From NCBI GenBank assembly GCA_017534885.1, contig JAFXVR010000065.1:1-64000 (forward strand): a stretch of 64,000 nt of DNA, in the 5' to 3' direction. Of the stretch, positions 44,821 to 53,682 are shown piece by piece. The translations under genes were made by a program, and so were the position numbers. Numbering within the stretch: the first letter of the stretch is position 1; each line of letters opens with the position of its first letter. The notes under the pieces were generated by a model. It was not told the origin of the DNA and searched no databases. It was given only the letters and a program-made list of their open reading frames with translations. The DNA comes from Clostridia bacterium (GTDB taxonomy: Bacteria > Bacillota > Clostridia > Christensenellales > Aristaeellaceae).

Positions 44821-46410
44821 TTACTCCTGATCGCCGTACTTGGCGGTGTAGTTGCGCTGGTAGATCTCGATGTACTCCTGGAGGCCCATGTTGTTCAGGC
44901 GGGTGATGTACTCATCCCATTCATCATCCACACCGCCGTATGCCAGCCACTTGGCGCGCATCTGGTTGGTGTAGGAGATGATGTCCGTCTTGATGAGGCT
45001 CAGGGCGTCATTGTCCTCCTCGCTGAGCATCATGTTGGGCATGTAGTGGGTGGTGGCGTACTTGCGGTAATAGTTCTCATTCCGGTCGAACTTGGCCTGA
45101 TGACCGGAGGAGCGCGGAATGGTGGTCTCGAAGAGGTCGCGGGTCAAGGCCACCGGGCCGTCCGCGGCAAAGGCTTCCTTGAAGCGGAATTCGTCATAGC
45201 TCAGGCCTTCGGGCACGGGCATGTAGTCATAGGTGCCGTCGCCGTTGTCCTTCAGGTTGATGCCGATGGGGCCGAGGTCGCACTGCATGGACCAGTAGGG
45301 ATCATAGAAGGTGTCCACCCACTTGATCAGCAGCTCGGGGTTCTTGCACACATTGGTGATGGAGAAGCCGCAGGGGCTCATGGTCTGGCTGGAGGTCCAG
45401 CCCCAGGAAGTGGTGCCGTCCGGGCCCAGCAGGGGAGAGAGGGGCTCGTACTCGTCCTCGTGCACAGTGCCCAGGTCGAAGCTGTTCCAGCACATGAACA
45501 CGCCGATGTTGGCCACTTCACCCTGGTTCTGGGCGTTGTAGGTCTTCTTGTCCATGGTGAAGCCTTCCAGGTCGATCAGGCCCTGGGAAAAGAAGTTCTC
45601 ATAGTAGTACCGGCAGGCGTTACGGTAGCCCTCGGTGGTGGGCACATACACCAGCTGGCCGCCGGGGCCGATGACCAGGTGCGCGCCCTCGTTGCTGCCG
45701 TCCTCGGTCAGGGTGTCCGCATAGCCAAAGGCGCCGAAGAAGCCGCCGATGTCGCGCTGGGAGCCCAGGAACTTGAAGCTCATGGGGATCTCGTCAGAGG
45801 GGTCGCCGTTGCCGTTGGCGTCCTGATCGCGGAAGGCGGTCAGCACTTCCTTGAATTCCTCCAGAGTGGTGGGCTTCTGCAGACCCAGCCGCTCCAGCCA
45901 CACCTTGTTGATCATGATGTTGCTGAAGATGGTGCCGTCCTCGCCCTCCTGGATGTAAGGCGTGGCGTAGATATTGCCGTCGGGAGCCGTGCACATGGAC
46001 TTGATGTCCGGCCGGCGCTCGAACAGGGCTTTCAGGTTGGGCGCGTTCTCTTCGATCAGGTCATTCAACGGGATCAGCGTGCCCTGGGAGCCGTAGGTCA
46101 CCAGGTCAGAGGCTGTCAGGGAATACTTGCCGAAAAAGCCGTCGGGCAGGTTCTTGTTGGCCGCCAGCAGCAGGTTCTTCTGCTCATCGTATTCCGCCTG
46201 CTGAATGGGATCCCACACGATGTGCACGCCGGTCAGCTCCTCGATGCGCTGGAACAGCACCATCTCATCGGGGTTGCCGTGCAGCGGGCGCACGCGGATG
46301 ATCAGGTGGAATTCCTCAGGGGTATCCACCAGCGGGTAGTCCTGTGCCAGCGCCGCCGTGCAGGACAGGGTCAGCGCAAGAGAGAGCAGCAGTGCCAGGA
46401 AACGCTTCAT
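44821..46410 (-). CDS. Sugar ABC transporter substrate-binding protein (family 1, LplA-like)
   Basis: A 529-residue exported binding protein. The start MKRFLALLLSLALTLSCTAALAQ follows AGGAGG at 8-nt spacing. The signal peptide looks like a type I site (ALA-Q); the Cys is not in a good lipobox. The mature part fits the large extracellular family-1 proteins used with LplB/LplC permeases for complex sugars: FFGKYSLTASDLVTYGSQGTLIPLNDLIEENAPN (about 100-133) and a C-terminal DEWDEYITRLNNMGLQEYIEIYQ, which is highly typical. It is the last gene of the operon, and the mannosidase lies next to it. Confidence 0.9.
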   Translation of the reverse strand: MKRFLALLLSLALTLSCTAALAQDYPLVDTPEEFHLIIRVRPLHGNPDEMVLFQRIEELTGVHIVWDPIQQAEYDEQKNLLLAANKNLPDGFFGKYSLTASDLVTYGSQGTLIPLNDLIEENAPNLKALFERRPDIKSMCTAPDGNIYATPYIQEGEDGTIFSNIMINKVWLERLGLQKPTTLEEFKEVLTAFRDQDANGNGDPSDEIPMSFKFLGSQRDIGGFFGAFGYADTLTEDGSNEGAHLVIGPGGQLVYVPTTEGYRNACRYYYENFFSQGLIDLEGFTMDKKTYNAQNQGEVANIGVFMCWNSFDLGTVHEDEYEPLSPLLGPDGTTSWGWTSSQTMSPCGFSITNVCKNPELLIKWVDTFYDPYWSMQCDLGPIGINLKDNGDGTYDYMPVPEGLSYDEFRFKEAFAADGPVALTRDLFETTIPRSSGHQAKFDRNENYYRKYATTHYMPNMMLSEEDNDALSLIKTDIISYTNQMRAKWLAYGGVDDEWDEYITRLNNMGLQEYIEIYQRNYTAKYGDQE

Positions 46411-46469
46411 GGTTCGATCCTCCTTTTTATTTCTCAGGGCCATCCGGCCCGCAGGTTCGTTGAAACACT

Positions 46470-47372
46470 TCAGCCCTTCACCGCGCCGATCATCACGCCC
46501 TGGATGAAATAGCGCTGCAGGAAGGGATAGAGCACCAGCAGCGGCAGGGAAGAGGCGATGATCACGCCGTACTTGATCAGGTCGCCCAGACGCTGCTGCG
46601 CCGCCAGGGTGGAAGCGTCCTCCACCATATCGCCTAAGGAGTTTTCAAACAGGATATTGCGCAGCACCAGCTGAAGCGGGTATTTGTCCGCGGACTTCAG
46701 GTAGATCAGCGCGTTGAAATAGCTGTTCCAGTGGCTGACCGCGTAAAAGAGCGTCAGCACCGCCAGGATGGACTTTGAGAGCGGCAGCACCACCTGCAGG
46801 AAGAACTGCACGTTGGTCGCGCCATCCAGCTGGGCGGCCTCCAGCAGCTCGTCGGGAATGGTCTGCTGGAAAAAAGTGCGCGCGACGATCAGGTTCCAGG
46901 CGCTGACCGCGCCGGGGAGAATCAGCGCCCACATGCTGTCGTAGAGACCCAGATCCAGCACCAGCAGGTAGGTGGGAATCAGGCCGCCGGAGAAGATCAT
47001 GGTGAAGGTGACCATCATCATCATCAGGTTGCGCCCGGCCAGATCCTTGCGGGAAAGGGCGTAGGCCGCGGGCACGGTGATGAACACGTTGAGGACGGTG
47101 CCCACCATGGTATACAGCACGGTGTTGCGGTAGCCGGTGAAGAAGGAGCGGTAGTCCAGAATGCGCCGGTAGCCCTCCATGGTCACCCGATGGGGATAGA
47201 GGAACACATTGCCCGCGTACACATCCACCGGGTCGGAGATGGACGCGATGACGATGAAGTACAGCGGATAGGCAACGATCAGCAGGCAAAGGGTCAGGAA
47301 AATGTAGTTCAGGATGTCGAAGACCCAGTCGGCTCCCGTCTGCCGGATGCGGTTTGTCTTTCTTGCTTTCAT
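46470..47372 (-). CDS. Carbohydrate ABC transporter permease (LplC/AraQ type)
   Basis: A 300-residue permease with six hydrophobic segments. It has the family features SDPVDVYAGNVFLYPHRVTMEGY near 50-72 and the coupling loop PDELLEAAQLDGATNVQFFLQVVLPLSKSILAVL at about 186-219. It ends with a short hydrophobic FIQGVMIGAVKG, the usual ending of this group. It starts 28 nt after the partner permease. Confidence 0.93.
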   Translation of the reverse strand: MKARKTNRIRQTGADWVFDILNYIFLTLCLLIVAYPLYFIVIASISDPVDVYAGNVFLYPHRVTMEGYRRILDYRSFFTGYRNTVLYTMVGTVLNVFITVPAAYALSRKDLAGRNLMMMMVTFTMIFSGGLIPTYLLVLDLGLYDSMWALILPGAVSAWNLIVARTFFQQTIPDELLEAAQLDGATNVQFFLQVVLPLSKSILAVLTLFYAVSHWNSYFNALIYLKSADKYPLQLVLRNILFENSLGDMVEDASTLAAQQRLGDLIKYGVIIASSLPLLVLYPFLQRYFIQGVMIGAVKG

Positions 47373-47399
47373 GCTGCACCTCGCTTTCTTGATCCGCTG

Positions 47400-48347
47400 T
47401 CAGAACAGCGAGGAGTCGGAGACCTTGCGGGAGATGAAATTGACCGTGCAGATCAGAATCAGGTTGACCACCGACTCAAACACGCCCACGGCGGTGGAGA
47501 AGCTGAACTGGCTCTGCAGCAGGCCCCGCTTGTACACGTAGGTCGCAATGATCTCCGAGGTGGAAATGTTCAGGGAGGTCTGCATCAGGTAGGCCTTTTC
47601 AAAGCCCACGGCCATAACCTTGCCGGAGTTAAGGATGAACATGATGACCACGGTGGGCAGGATGCCGGGGATATCAATGTGCCAGACCCGCTGATACTTT
47701 TTGGCGCCGTCCACGATGGCGGCCTCGTGCAGCTCCGGGTTGATGCCGGACAGGGCTGCCAGATAGAGGATGGAGCCCCAGCCGGCGGACTGCCAGATCT
47801 CCGAGCCGATGTACAGGGGGCGGAACCAGCGGCTCTCCGCCATGAAGTGGATGCGCTCTCCGCCCAGGGCGCTGATGATATGGTTCACAATGCCTGAGGA
47901 GGGGGAGAAGAACAGAGAGATGATGCCCACCAGCACCACCGTGGAGATGAAATGCGGCGCGTAGATGACTGTCTGCACCAGCTTCTTGTACCGCTTGGAG
48001 GGCATCTGGTTCAGCAGCAGCGCTAAGATGATGGGTACGGGAAAAGACAGCAGCAGATTTTCGACACTGACAGCCAGGGTATTGGTCAGCAGGCGCGTGA
48101 AATCAGCCGCCGCAAAAAAGCGCTCGAAATTCTTCAGTCCCACCCAGGCGCTGCCCCAGATGCCTTTGTTGGCCTTGAAATTGCGGAAGGCGATCTGCAG
48201 ACCGTACATCGGGTAGTACCGGAAGATCAGAAAGTACGCGATGGTCGGCAGCAAAAACAAATACAGCTGCCAGTTGGACAGCGCCCGCAGCAGCTTTTTC
48301 CGGCGCGGGCTGACAGGCGGTGCTGGCCGATTGACGGAATCGGTCAT
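47400..48347 (-). CDS. Carbohydrate ABC transporter permease (LplB/YteP type)
   Basis: A permease of about 315 residues pairing with the LplC-type gene. NWQLYLFLLPTIAYFLIFRYYPMYGLQIAFRNF at about 25-57 is the LplB signature, and the coupling loop INPELHEAAIVDGAKKYQRVWHIDIPGILP lies near 203-232. Start choice is uncertain: the ATG at 48347 has AAGGGTG 10 nt upstream, while an ATG at 48380 is only about 14 nt from the predicted transcription start. No ATPase gene is present, as usual for this class, which share an MsmX-like ATPase. Confidence 0.9.
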   Translation of the reverse strand: MTDSVNRPAPPVSPRRKKLLRALSNWQLYLFLLPTIAYFLIFRYYPMYGLQIAFRNFKANKGIWGSAWVGLKNFERFFAAADFTRLLTNTLAVSVENLLLSFPVPIILALLLNQMPSKRYKKLVQTVIYAPHFISTVVLVGIISLFFSPSSGIVNHIISALGGERIHFMAESRWFRPLYIGSEIWQSAGWGSILYLAALSGINPELHEAAIVDGAKKYQRVWHIDIPGILPTVVIMFILNSGKVMAVGFEKAYLMQTSLNISTSEIIATYVYKRGLLQSQFSFSTAVGVFESVVNLILICTVNFISRKVSDSSLF

Positions 48348-48400
48348 TTCACAAATCACACCCTTCATCACGCGGTGCATTCTTCTGATTTCATGGGAAA

Positions 48401-48429
48401 ATTATAGTATTCCGCAACCGGATTGTCAA
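48401..48429 (-). promoter_or_regulatory. Perfect consensus sigma-A promoter of the Lpl-type operon
   Basis: Minus strand TTGACA (48424-48429), 17-nt spacer, TATAAT (48401-48406): an exact consensus. No operator or CcpA box was recognised. Confidence 0.88.
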
Positions 48430-48497
48430 TCTGCAATTCTTGCGAAAAGCGTTCTTCCCATGGCTCTTTCCATGGCCAATAGCCCCGGACCGGGACA

Positions 48498-48523
48498 CAA
48501 AAAAGCCTGCCGGAGCAGGCTCG
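48498..48523 (-). terminator. Rho-independent terminator of the ychF operon
   Basis: Minus strand AGCCTGC-TCCG-GCAGGCT followed by TTTTTT, 9 nt past the stop at 48532. Confidence 0.9.
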
Positions 48524-48531
48524 TTCGGGGC

Positions 48532-49332
48532 TTATTGCGCATCCGCGGCGTAGACGATGTCATCCCGCAGGCGGTAGATGGTCGCTCCGCGCTTTTTCTT
48601 GCAGAAGGCGCTGGCCCACCAGGTCACGTCCTTGACCTCGGCGTACTGTACGATACCGTAGCGCACGCCGTTGACCTTCTTGCCGCGCATGTTGGAGTCC
48701 ATCCAGGTGACCGTGTCCGTCGCCGGGTCATAGTCCTCGATCATGATGGCGCTGTGGGCGCCGATGCCGTACTGGTAATCCGCGGACATCTGGAAGAAGT
48801 CGCCGCGTTTGACCTCGCGCATAAAGTCCTCCGCCAGGGCCAGGTTCTCCGCGGCGCTCAGGCTGGAGTCGTAGCGGAATTCCGCCGCGATATAGAAGGG
48901 GTTGCCCTCCGAGGCGGGGACGTCTTTCCAGAGCAGGCCGTAGTAGTAGGGCTTGCACTGCTTGGCGGGCAGGTTGTCCGGAATCTTCAGCGTGACGTTC
49001 GGATACGCCGCCATGCGGAAATCATCCCGGTTCTTGCGGAACAGATAGGTGGTAAAATTCTTGCACACATAGATATCGCTGGAGGAGGCGGCCTTCTGCG
49101 CTTTGCCGTTGGCTTTGACATAGAGGGTGTGCCCCAGGTCGATGATCCGGTTGATGAAGTCGTCCCGAGGGGTCAGCACCCTGGCCGGGGGCTCGTCGGG
49201 ATACTCTTCGCCGTCGTCACCGAGGATCACGTACTCCTCGATGGTCAGATCCTCCTCCTCGTCCTCCGCTGCCGCCCAGCAGGGCAATGCCAGCAAAAGC
49301 GCCATCAAAAGCGCGGCGATTCGTTTCAGCAT
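48532..49332 (-). CDS. Secreted putative papain-fold cysteine hydrolase (NlpC/CHAP-like)
   Basis: A 266-residue exported protein of uncertain function. A signal peptide (about 1-22, MLKRIAALLMALLLALPCWAAA) is followed by an acidic linker. The C-terminal about 180 residues show a possible cysteine-hydrolase arrangement: Cys in YVCKNFTTYLFRK (about 85-97), GDFFQMSADYQYGIGAHSAIMIEDYD with a histidine (about 178-203), then WMDSNM as the third polar position. NlpC/P60 and CHAP amidases share this order. GGAGGC precedes the ATG. It is the last gene after ychF and the ATP-grasp gene. A non-enzymatic role is possible. Confidence 0.55.
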   Translation of the reverse strand: MLKRIAALLMALLLALPCWAAAEDEEEDLTIEEYVILGDDGEEYPDEPPARVLTPRDDFINRIIDLGHTLYVKANGKAQKAASSSDIYVCKNFTTYLFRKNRDDFRMAAYPNVTLKIPDNLPAKQCKPYYYGLLWKDVPASEGNPFYIAAEFRYDSSLSAAENLALAEDFMREVKRGDFFQMSADYQYGIGAHSAIMIEDYDPATDTVTWMDSNMRGKKVNGVRYGIVQYAEVKDVTWWASAFCKKKRGATIYRLRDDIVYAADAQ

Positions 49333-49354
49333 GGTTCCGCCTCCTTGGCCTGGC

Positions 49355-50365
49355 TCACAGGTCGATGAATTTCTCAAACTCCGGCAGGATGCCGATGCCG
49401 TCGGGATAGTGGGCGGCAAACTGGGGAATGGCGTGGCTGGGGAAGGAATTGCCCTCGATGAAGGTGGGTCCCTTTTCCGTGATGGCCACATCCCAGGCCA
49501 CAAAGCGCATCTGCGGCACCTTCTGCGCGGCCTTCAGGCACATGTCCTTGGCCTCTTCCCAGAAGGGGATGGTAAAGCCGACAATGGGCGTGCCGGTCAT
49601 GGGGTGCTTCTCAAACGTGTTGCCCTGCTTGTCCGCACCGCAGGTCAGCAGCTTGCCGCTGTCCAGGTCGATGCGGGCCGCCATGCCGCCGCAGTCCACA
49701 TTGTCCATCACCTTGCCGTTGCCGATGCGCAGGAAGGCATACACGATGCCCTGCTGCTTGTCGCCCAGGAGGGTGGCGATCCGGCAGGTGTTGACCGAGG
49801 TGGGGCAGAGGGAGGCCATGGCCGGGTGCTGCACCACGGTTTCCTCAAGAATGCCGATGCCGTCCCGGCGAAGCTTCTGCAGGAAGGCTTCCGGGCCATC
49901 CGCCCAGTCCGCCGGCTCATACTTGAGGATGCCCTGCCCGCTGGAGCCTTCGAGGGGCTTGCCGATCATCCGGGGCAGACTGTCCATCATGTCCCGGAGA
50001 GCGTCTGGGGAGGTGCTTTCATTGATCAGCAGCCACTTGCGCGGAATGTATTCCGCAAACAGCGTGTTGAACTGGGTCTTGTCATCGAAAAAGTGCCAGT
50101 AAGCCTTGTCGTTCATCCGGCGGACAATGCTGTTGGAGATGCCCCGGGTGATGACCGTGCGGCGCTGGGCGTCGTTCAGCCGGTACATCTCGGCGATCTT
50201 GTAATCGATATAGCCAGCGTTGTATTTCAGCGCGCACTTCAGCATATCGCACAGGAGCCAGGGCCGGCTCTTCCCGCTGCGCTCCTTCAGGATGGCGGTG
50301 GTCTCCCACATCCGCTTCCAGTCGATGCGCACCACGCGCTTGATAAAGTAACTGATCCTGCTCAT
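49355..50365 (-). CDS. Sugar-transfer associated ATP-grasp protein
   Basis: A 336-residue cytosolic protein resembling the ATP-grasp family found with sugar-transfer and capsule genes. GKPLEGSSGQGILKY at about 136-150 looks like the ATP-binding glycine-rich loop, ILEETVVQHPAMASLCPTSVNTCRIATL (about 172-199) is the most typical stretch, and FIEGNSFPSH (about 304-313) carries the metal-binding Glu/Asn. These enzymes ligate a carboxylate to an amine; the substrate is unknown. It lies between ychF and a secreted hydrolase-like gene. Confidence 0.78.
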   Translation of the reverse strand: MSRISYFIKRVVRIDWKRMWETTAILKERSGKSRPWLLCDMLKCALKYNAGYIDYKIAEMYRLNDAQRRTVITRGISNSIVRRMNDKAYWHFFDDKTQFNTLFAEYIPRKWLLINESTSPDALRDMMDSLPRMIGKPLEGSSGQGILKYEPADWADGPEAFLQKLRRDGIGILEETVVQHPAMASLCPTSVNTCRIATLLGDKQQGIVYAFLRIGNGKVMDNVDCGGMAARIDLDSGKLLTCGADKQGNTFEKHPMTGTPIVGFTIPFWEEAKDMCLKAAQKVPQMRFVAWDVAITEKGPTFIEGNSFPSHAIPQFAAHYPDGIGILPEFEKFIDL

Positions 50366-50423
50366 CGCAAACCGCTTCCCTCCGGCGGGGAAATCCCGCG
50401 CTGTCTTCAGCCAGACTGTCCGC

Positions 50424-51524
50424 TCACACGTTGAAGCGGAAGAGCACCACGTCGCCGTCCTTCATCACGTACTCCTTGCCCTCGGAGCGCACCAAGCCCT
50501 TTTCCTTACAGGCGGCCATGGAGCCCAGCTCACGCAGGGTTTCAAAGGGCACAACCTCGGCGCGGATGAAGCCCTTCTCGAAATCGGTGTGGATTTTGCC
50601 CGCTGCCTGGGGGGCTTTGGTGCCCTCGGTGATCGTCCAGGCGCGGCACTCGTCCTCGCCGCAGGTCAGGAAGGAAATCAGCCCCAGCAGGTGGTAGCAG
50701 GCGGTGATCATCCGCTCCATACCGCTCTGACCCAGGCCCAGGTCGCTGATGAACTCCTGCTTCTCCTCCTCGTCCATCTGAGAGATTTCCTCCTCGATGG
50801 CCGCGGAGATGACCAGCACTTCCGCCTGCTCGGCCTCGGCGATGGCCTTCACCTTGTCGAGATCTTTGACTTCGCTCTCCGGCTTGCCCAGATCGTCCTC
50901 AGCGATGTTGGCGGCGTAGATGACCGGCTTGTCCGTCAGCAGAAACCAGCTGTCCGCGATCTGCTTTTCTTCCTTATCCATTTCGAGGGTGCGGGCCGGC
51001 TTGCCGCTCTCCAGGTGCTGGAGCATGCGGGCGCAGAGCTCGGTTTCCCGCAGGGCGGCCTTGTCCCCGCCGTTCCTGGCGCGCAGAGCCTTGTCCCGGC
51101 GGCGCTGCACGGTGTCCATGTCGGCGAAGATCAGCTCCAGATTGACGGTCTCGATGTCGCTAACCGGGTCGGTGGAGCAGTCGGCGCGGATAATGTTGTC
51201 ATCATCAAAACAGCGCACCACGTGCACGATGGCGTCCACCTCACGGATGTGGGAAAGGAACTTGTTGCCCAGCCCCTCGCCGTGGCTAGCGCCCTTCACC
51301 AGGCCCGCGATGTCCACAAACTCGATGGTGGTGGGTGTCACCTTTTTCGGGTGATACATATCCGCCAGTACGTCCAGCCGGTGATCCGGCACCATGACCA
51401 TGCCCGTGTTGGGCTCAATGGTGCAGAAAGGAAAATTCGCGGCCTGCGCGTTGCTTGTCTGGGTGATTGCGTTGAACAGGGTGCTCTTGCCCACGTTGGG
51501 CAGACCGACCACGCCGAGCTTCAT
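50424..51524 (-). CDS. ychF: Redox-regulated ATPase YchF (Obg-like)
   Basis: A 366-residue ribosome-associated NTPase. It starts [22 protein letters not shown] with GGAGAGGA upstream. [21 protein letters not shown] switch lies at about 69-88, a coiled-coil insert at about 125-200, and the C-terminal TGS-like domain contains [39 protein letters not shown] (about 280-320) and ends DVVLFRFNV. The NKxE-type motif is consistent with ATP rather than GTP preference. Conserved in nearly all bacteria. Confidence 0.97.
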   Translation of the reverse strand: MKLGVVGLPNVGKSTLFNAITQTSNAQAANFPFCTIEPNTGMVMVPDHRLDVLADMYHPKKVTPTTIEFVDIAGLVKGASHGEGLGNKFLSHIREVDAIVHVVRCFDDDNIIRADCSTDPVSDIETVNLELIFADMDTVQRRRDKALRARNGGDKAALRETELCARMLQHLESGKPARTLEMDKEEKQIADSWFLLTDKPVIYAANIAEDDLGKPESEVKDLDKVKAIAEAEQAEVLVISAAIEEEISQMDEEEKQEFISDLGLGQSGMERMITACYHLLGLISFLTCGEDECRAWTITEGTKAPQAAGKIHTDFEKGFIRAEVVPFETLRELGSMAACKEKGLVRSEGKEYVMKDGDVVLFRFNV

Positions 51525-51591
51525 CTGAAAGTCCTCTCCTTCGTCGCTGGCCCGGCTCTTGCCGCGCCACGGCTGTTTTGGCAGCGGAGAC

Positions 51592-51620
51592 ATTATAACA
51601 GATCGGGTGGGATTGTACAA
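51592..51620 (-). promoter_or_regulatory. Sigma-A promoter of the ychF operon
   Basis: Minus strand TTGTAC (51615-51620), 17-nt spacer, TATAAT (51592-51597). Confidence 0.78.
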
Positions 51621-51701
51621 GGGCGGAGGAGAGAGAAACGGCAAAAGAGCAGGGCTGACACAAATAACGGAAAGAAGTGTGGGAAACGCTCCGCAAAGTT
51701 C

Positions 51702-51730
51702 TTGAAAAGCGAAGCGGATTATAGTATAAT
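51702..51730 (+). promoter_or_regulatory. Sigma-A promoter of the DUF6273/esterase genes
   Basis: TTGAAA (51702-51707), 17-nt spacer, TATAAT (51725-51730), divergent from the ychF promoter. The leader to the start codon is about 110 nt; no structure was recognised in it. The 320-nt gap 51525-51845 holds only these two promoters. Confidence 0.82.
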
Positions 51731-51845
51731 CAGTCTGAAATCAAAAAAGAAGCGATACACCTGACCGCTGTCAGGCATAAGTACGCCGACATTCAACAGG
51801 CTTGCAAAAAGTCAGCAATGCATATACATTATGGAGGAACACACC

Positions 51846-52568
51846 ATGAACAAACGTCGCATCTTCTCTCTGCTGCTCTTCCTCGTCTTGCTCCTGGCCT
51901 GCTGCTCTTCAGCCCTGGGCGAAGGCGCGGACGTCGTGTCCGCCAGCTACAACAATTCCAGCTCCAGCGTGCGCGTGGGCGACGTGGTCAGCTTCGGCAG
52001 CTACAGGCAGTACAATACGGTGCAGGGCGCGCCGGAGCCCATCCGCTGGCTGGTGCTGGATGTGCAGGGCGACAAGGCGCTGCTGGTTTCGATGTTTGTG
52101 CTGGACTGCAAGCCCTATCACTCCCGCCCCTCCCGCATCACCTGGGAGAACTGCACCCTGCGCACCTGGCTGAATCAGGACTTCATGAACAAGGCCTTCA
52201 GCTGGAGCGAGGCCAATGCCATCCTGACCACCTATGTGGACAACAGCCGGGCCCAGGGCTACAGCGGCTTCACCACCGACGGCGGCAACAACACCTATGA
52301 CAAGATTTTCCTGCTGAGCTACGCTGAGGCCTGGCGGTACTTCAGGAGCGACAACGAGCGCATGACCATCCCCACCACCTTCGCCATGAGCCAGAACGTG
52401 TACTATCACGACAACGGCTGCTTCTACTGGCTGCGCTCCCCCGGCCAGGCCCAGAACTACGCGATCTATGTTCACTTCACCGGCTCGCGCTATGACCGGA
52501 GCGTGCAGTACACCAACATCGGCGTGCGCCCGGCCATGTGGGTGGATCTGAACCTGGCTTCCTTCTGA
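51846..52568 (+). CDS. Secreted DUF6273-type protein (second copy)
   Basis: A 240-residue exported protein. GGAGG lies 8 nt before the chosen ATG. The signal peptide is long and hydrophobic (MNKRRIFSLLLFLVLLLACCSSALGE). The domain pattern matches the protein at 9561-10370: VSFGSYRQY...PIRWLVLDV, then FLLSYAEAWRYF, and the terminal FYWLRSPG...IGVRPAMWVDL. The Cys in LLACCSS could be a lipobox cysteine, making it a lipoprotein. Function unknown; it is followed 42 nt later by an esterase-like gene. Confidence 0.72.
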   Translation: MNKRRIFSLLLFLVLLLACCSSALGEGADVVSASYNNSSSSVRVGDVVSFGSYRQYNTVQGAPEPIRWLVLDVQGDKALLVSMFVLDCKPYHSRPSRITWENCTLRTWLNQDFMNKAFSWSEANAILTTYVDNSRAQGYSGFTTDGGNNTYDKIFLLSYAEAWRYFRSDNERMTIPTTFAMSQNVYYHDNGCFYWLRSPGQAQNYAIYVHFTGSRYDRSVQYTNIGVRPAMWVDLNLASF

Positions 52569-52609
52569 TACGGAACGGCTCTGCGCCGCAATTGAAAGGA
52601 GATTTGCGC

Positions 52610-53485
52610 ATGAAACGCCTGCTGACTGCCCTGCTGCTGCTGACCCTCGGCGCTGGCCCGGCCATGGCCGAGACCTTTGCCGATGAGATTCCTGACGAAT
52701 ACCTCCGCGGCCCGAAGGAGGCAGGCGTGATTCAGCGCATCGCTTACCCCTCCCAGGATTACCTGACCGGCACCGGGGAGACCACCAAGCACGCAGTGGT
52801 CTACCTGCCTTACGGGTACACAGAGGAGAAGCAGTACAAGGTACTGATTCTCTGCCACGGCGTGGGCGGAACAGAGGACGAATGGGGCTTTGCCAAGCCA
52901 TACAGCATCCAGAAAGCCATCATCGACAACCTGATTGCCCGGGGCGAGATCGAACCGCTGATCATTGTGATGCCCAACGGCCGTTCCAGCACCGAGCCCT
53001 ACAAGACCAGCATGGAGCACGCGCAGGATTTCTACTGCTTCGGCAAGGAGCTGCGCAATGACCTGCTGCCCTGGATCGACGAGCATTTTGCCACCTATAC
53101 GGGCGACCGCATGCAGCGGGCCATGGCGGGCCTTTCGATGGGCGGCATGCAGACCATCAACATCGGCCTGTGCGAATGCCTGGACTGCTTTGCCTGGTTC
53201 GGCGCCTTCTCCGCTGCGCCCACGACCTATGAGGCCGCGCAGATCGCCGAGGAGCTCAAGAAGTTCCCGGAGGAGGAAATCGCCTACTTCTACAGCCTCT
53301 GCGGCACAGAGGACAACCTGTACTTCGCCGGAGCCGGGGCGGCCAAGGAGCTGCCGAACTTCACGGACCGGGTGACGGAGAAGAACTGGCACTGGCAGGA
53401 GCGCTCCGGCGGCCACGACTTCGGCATCTGGAACCTGGGTCTGTACAACTTCGTGCAGATCTTCGCCGGGACACAGGCAAAGTAA
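52610..53485 (+). CDS. Secreted carbohydrate-esterase-like alpha/beta hydrolase (CE1/enterochelin esterase type)
   Basis: A 291-residue exported esterase. A signal peptide (MKRLLTALLLLTLGAGPAMA) precedes the mature protein. Motifs follow the CE1 pattern: VYLPYGYTEEKQYKVLILCHG at about 65-85, the nucleophile serine in MAGLSMGGMQ (about 177), the acid in SLCGTEDNLYF, and the histidine in SGGHDFGIWNLGLYNF near the end. AAAGGAGA precedes the ATG. It is well suited to removing feruloyl or acetyl groups from plant polysaccharide, though siderophore-type esters are possible. Confidence 0.85.
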   Translation: MKRLLTALLLLTLGAGPAMAETFADEIPDEYLRGPKEAGVIQRIAYPSQDYLTGTGETTKHAVVYLPYGYTEEKQYKVLILCHGVGGTEDEWGFAKPYSIQKAIIDNLIARGEIEPLIIVMPNGRSSTEPYKTSMEHAQDFYCFGKELRNDLLPWIDEHFATYTGDRMQRAMAGLSMGGMQTINIGLCECLDCFAWFGAFSAAPTTYEAAQIAEELKKFPEEEIAYFYSLCGTEDNLYFAGAGAAKELPNFTDRVTEKNWHWQERSGGHDFGIWNLGLYNFVQIFAGTQAK

Positions 53486-53509
53486 GGAATCAAACCGAAT
53501 GACCGATTC

Positions 53510-53546
53510 AGCCTTCCGCGGTTTTTCAGCTGCGGGAGGCTGTTTT
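53510..53546 (+). terminator. Rho-independent terminator after the esterase gene
   Basis: AGCCTTCCGC (53510-53519) pairs with GCGGGAGGCT (one T-G pair), followed by GTTTT. Confidence 0.75.
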
Positions 53547-53612
53547 GACGGGCCGGGGATGCCCTGCGGCGGCATTCGGAACCGCTGCCCGCAATGTTGT
53601 GCGATAAAGTGA

Positions 53613-53641
53613 TTGCGCAAAGACGATGAATGCGGTATAAT
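53613..53641 (+). promoter_or_regulatory. Sigma-A promoter of the GH127-like/dus unit
   Basis: TTGCGC (53613-53618), 17-nt spacer, TATAAT (53636-53641). Confidence 0.75.
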
Positions 53642-53682
53642 CAGAGTGGAAAACACTGCTGAAGAGAACGGGGGAGAGCGCT

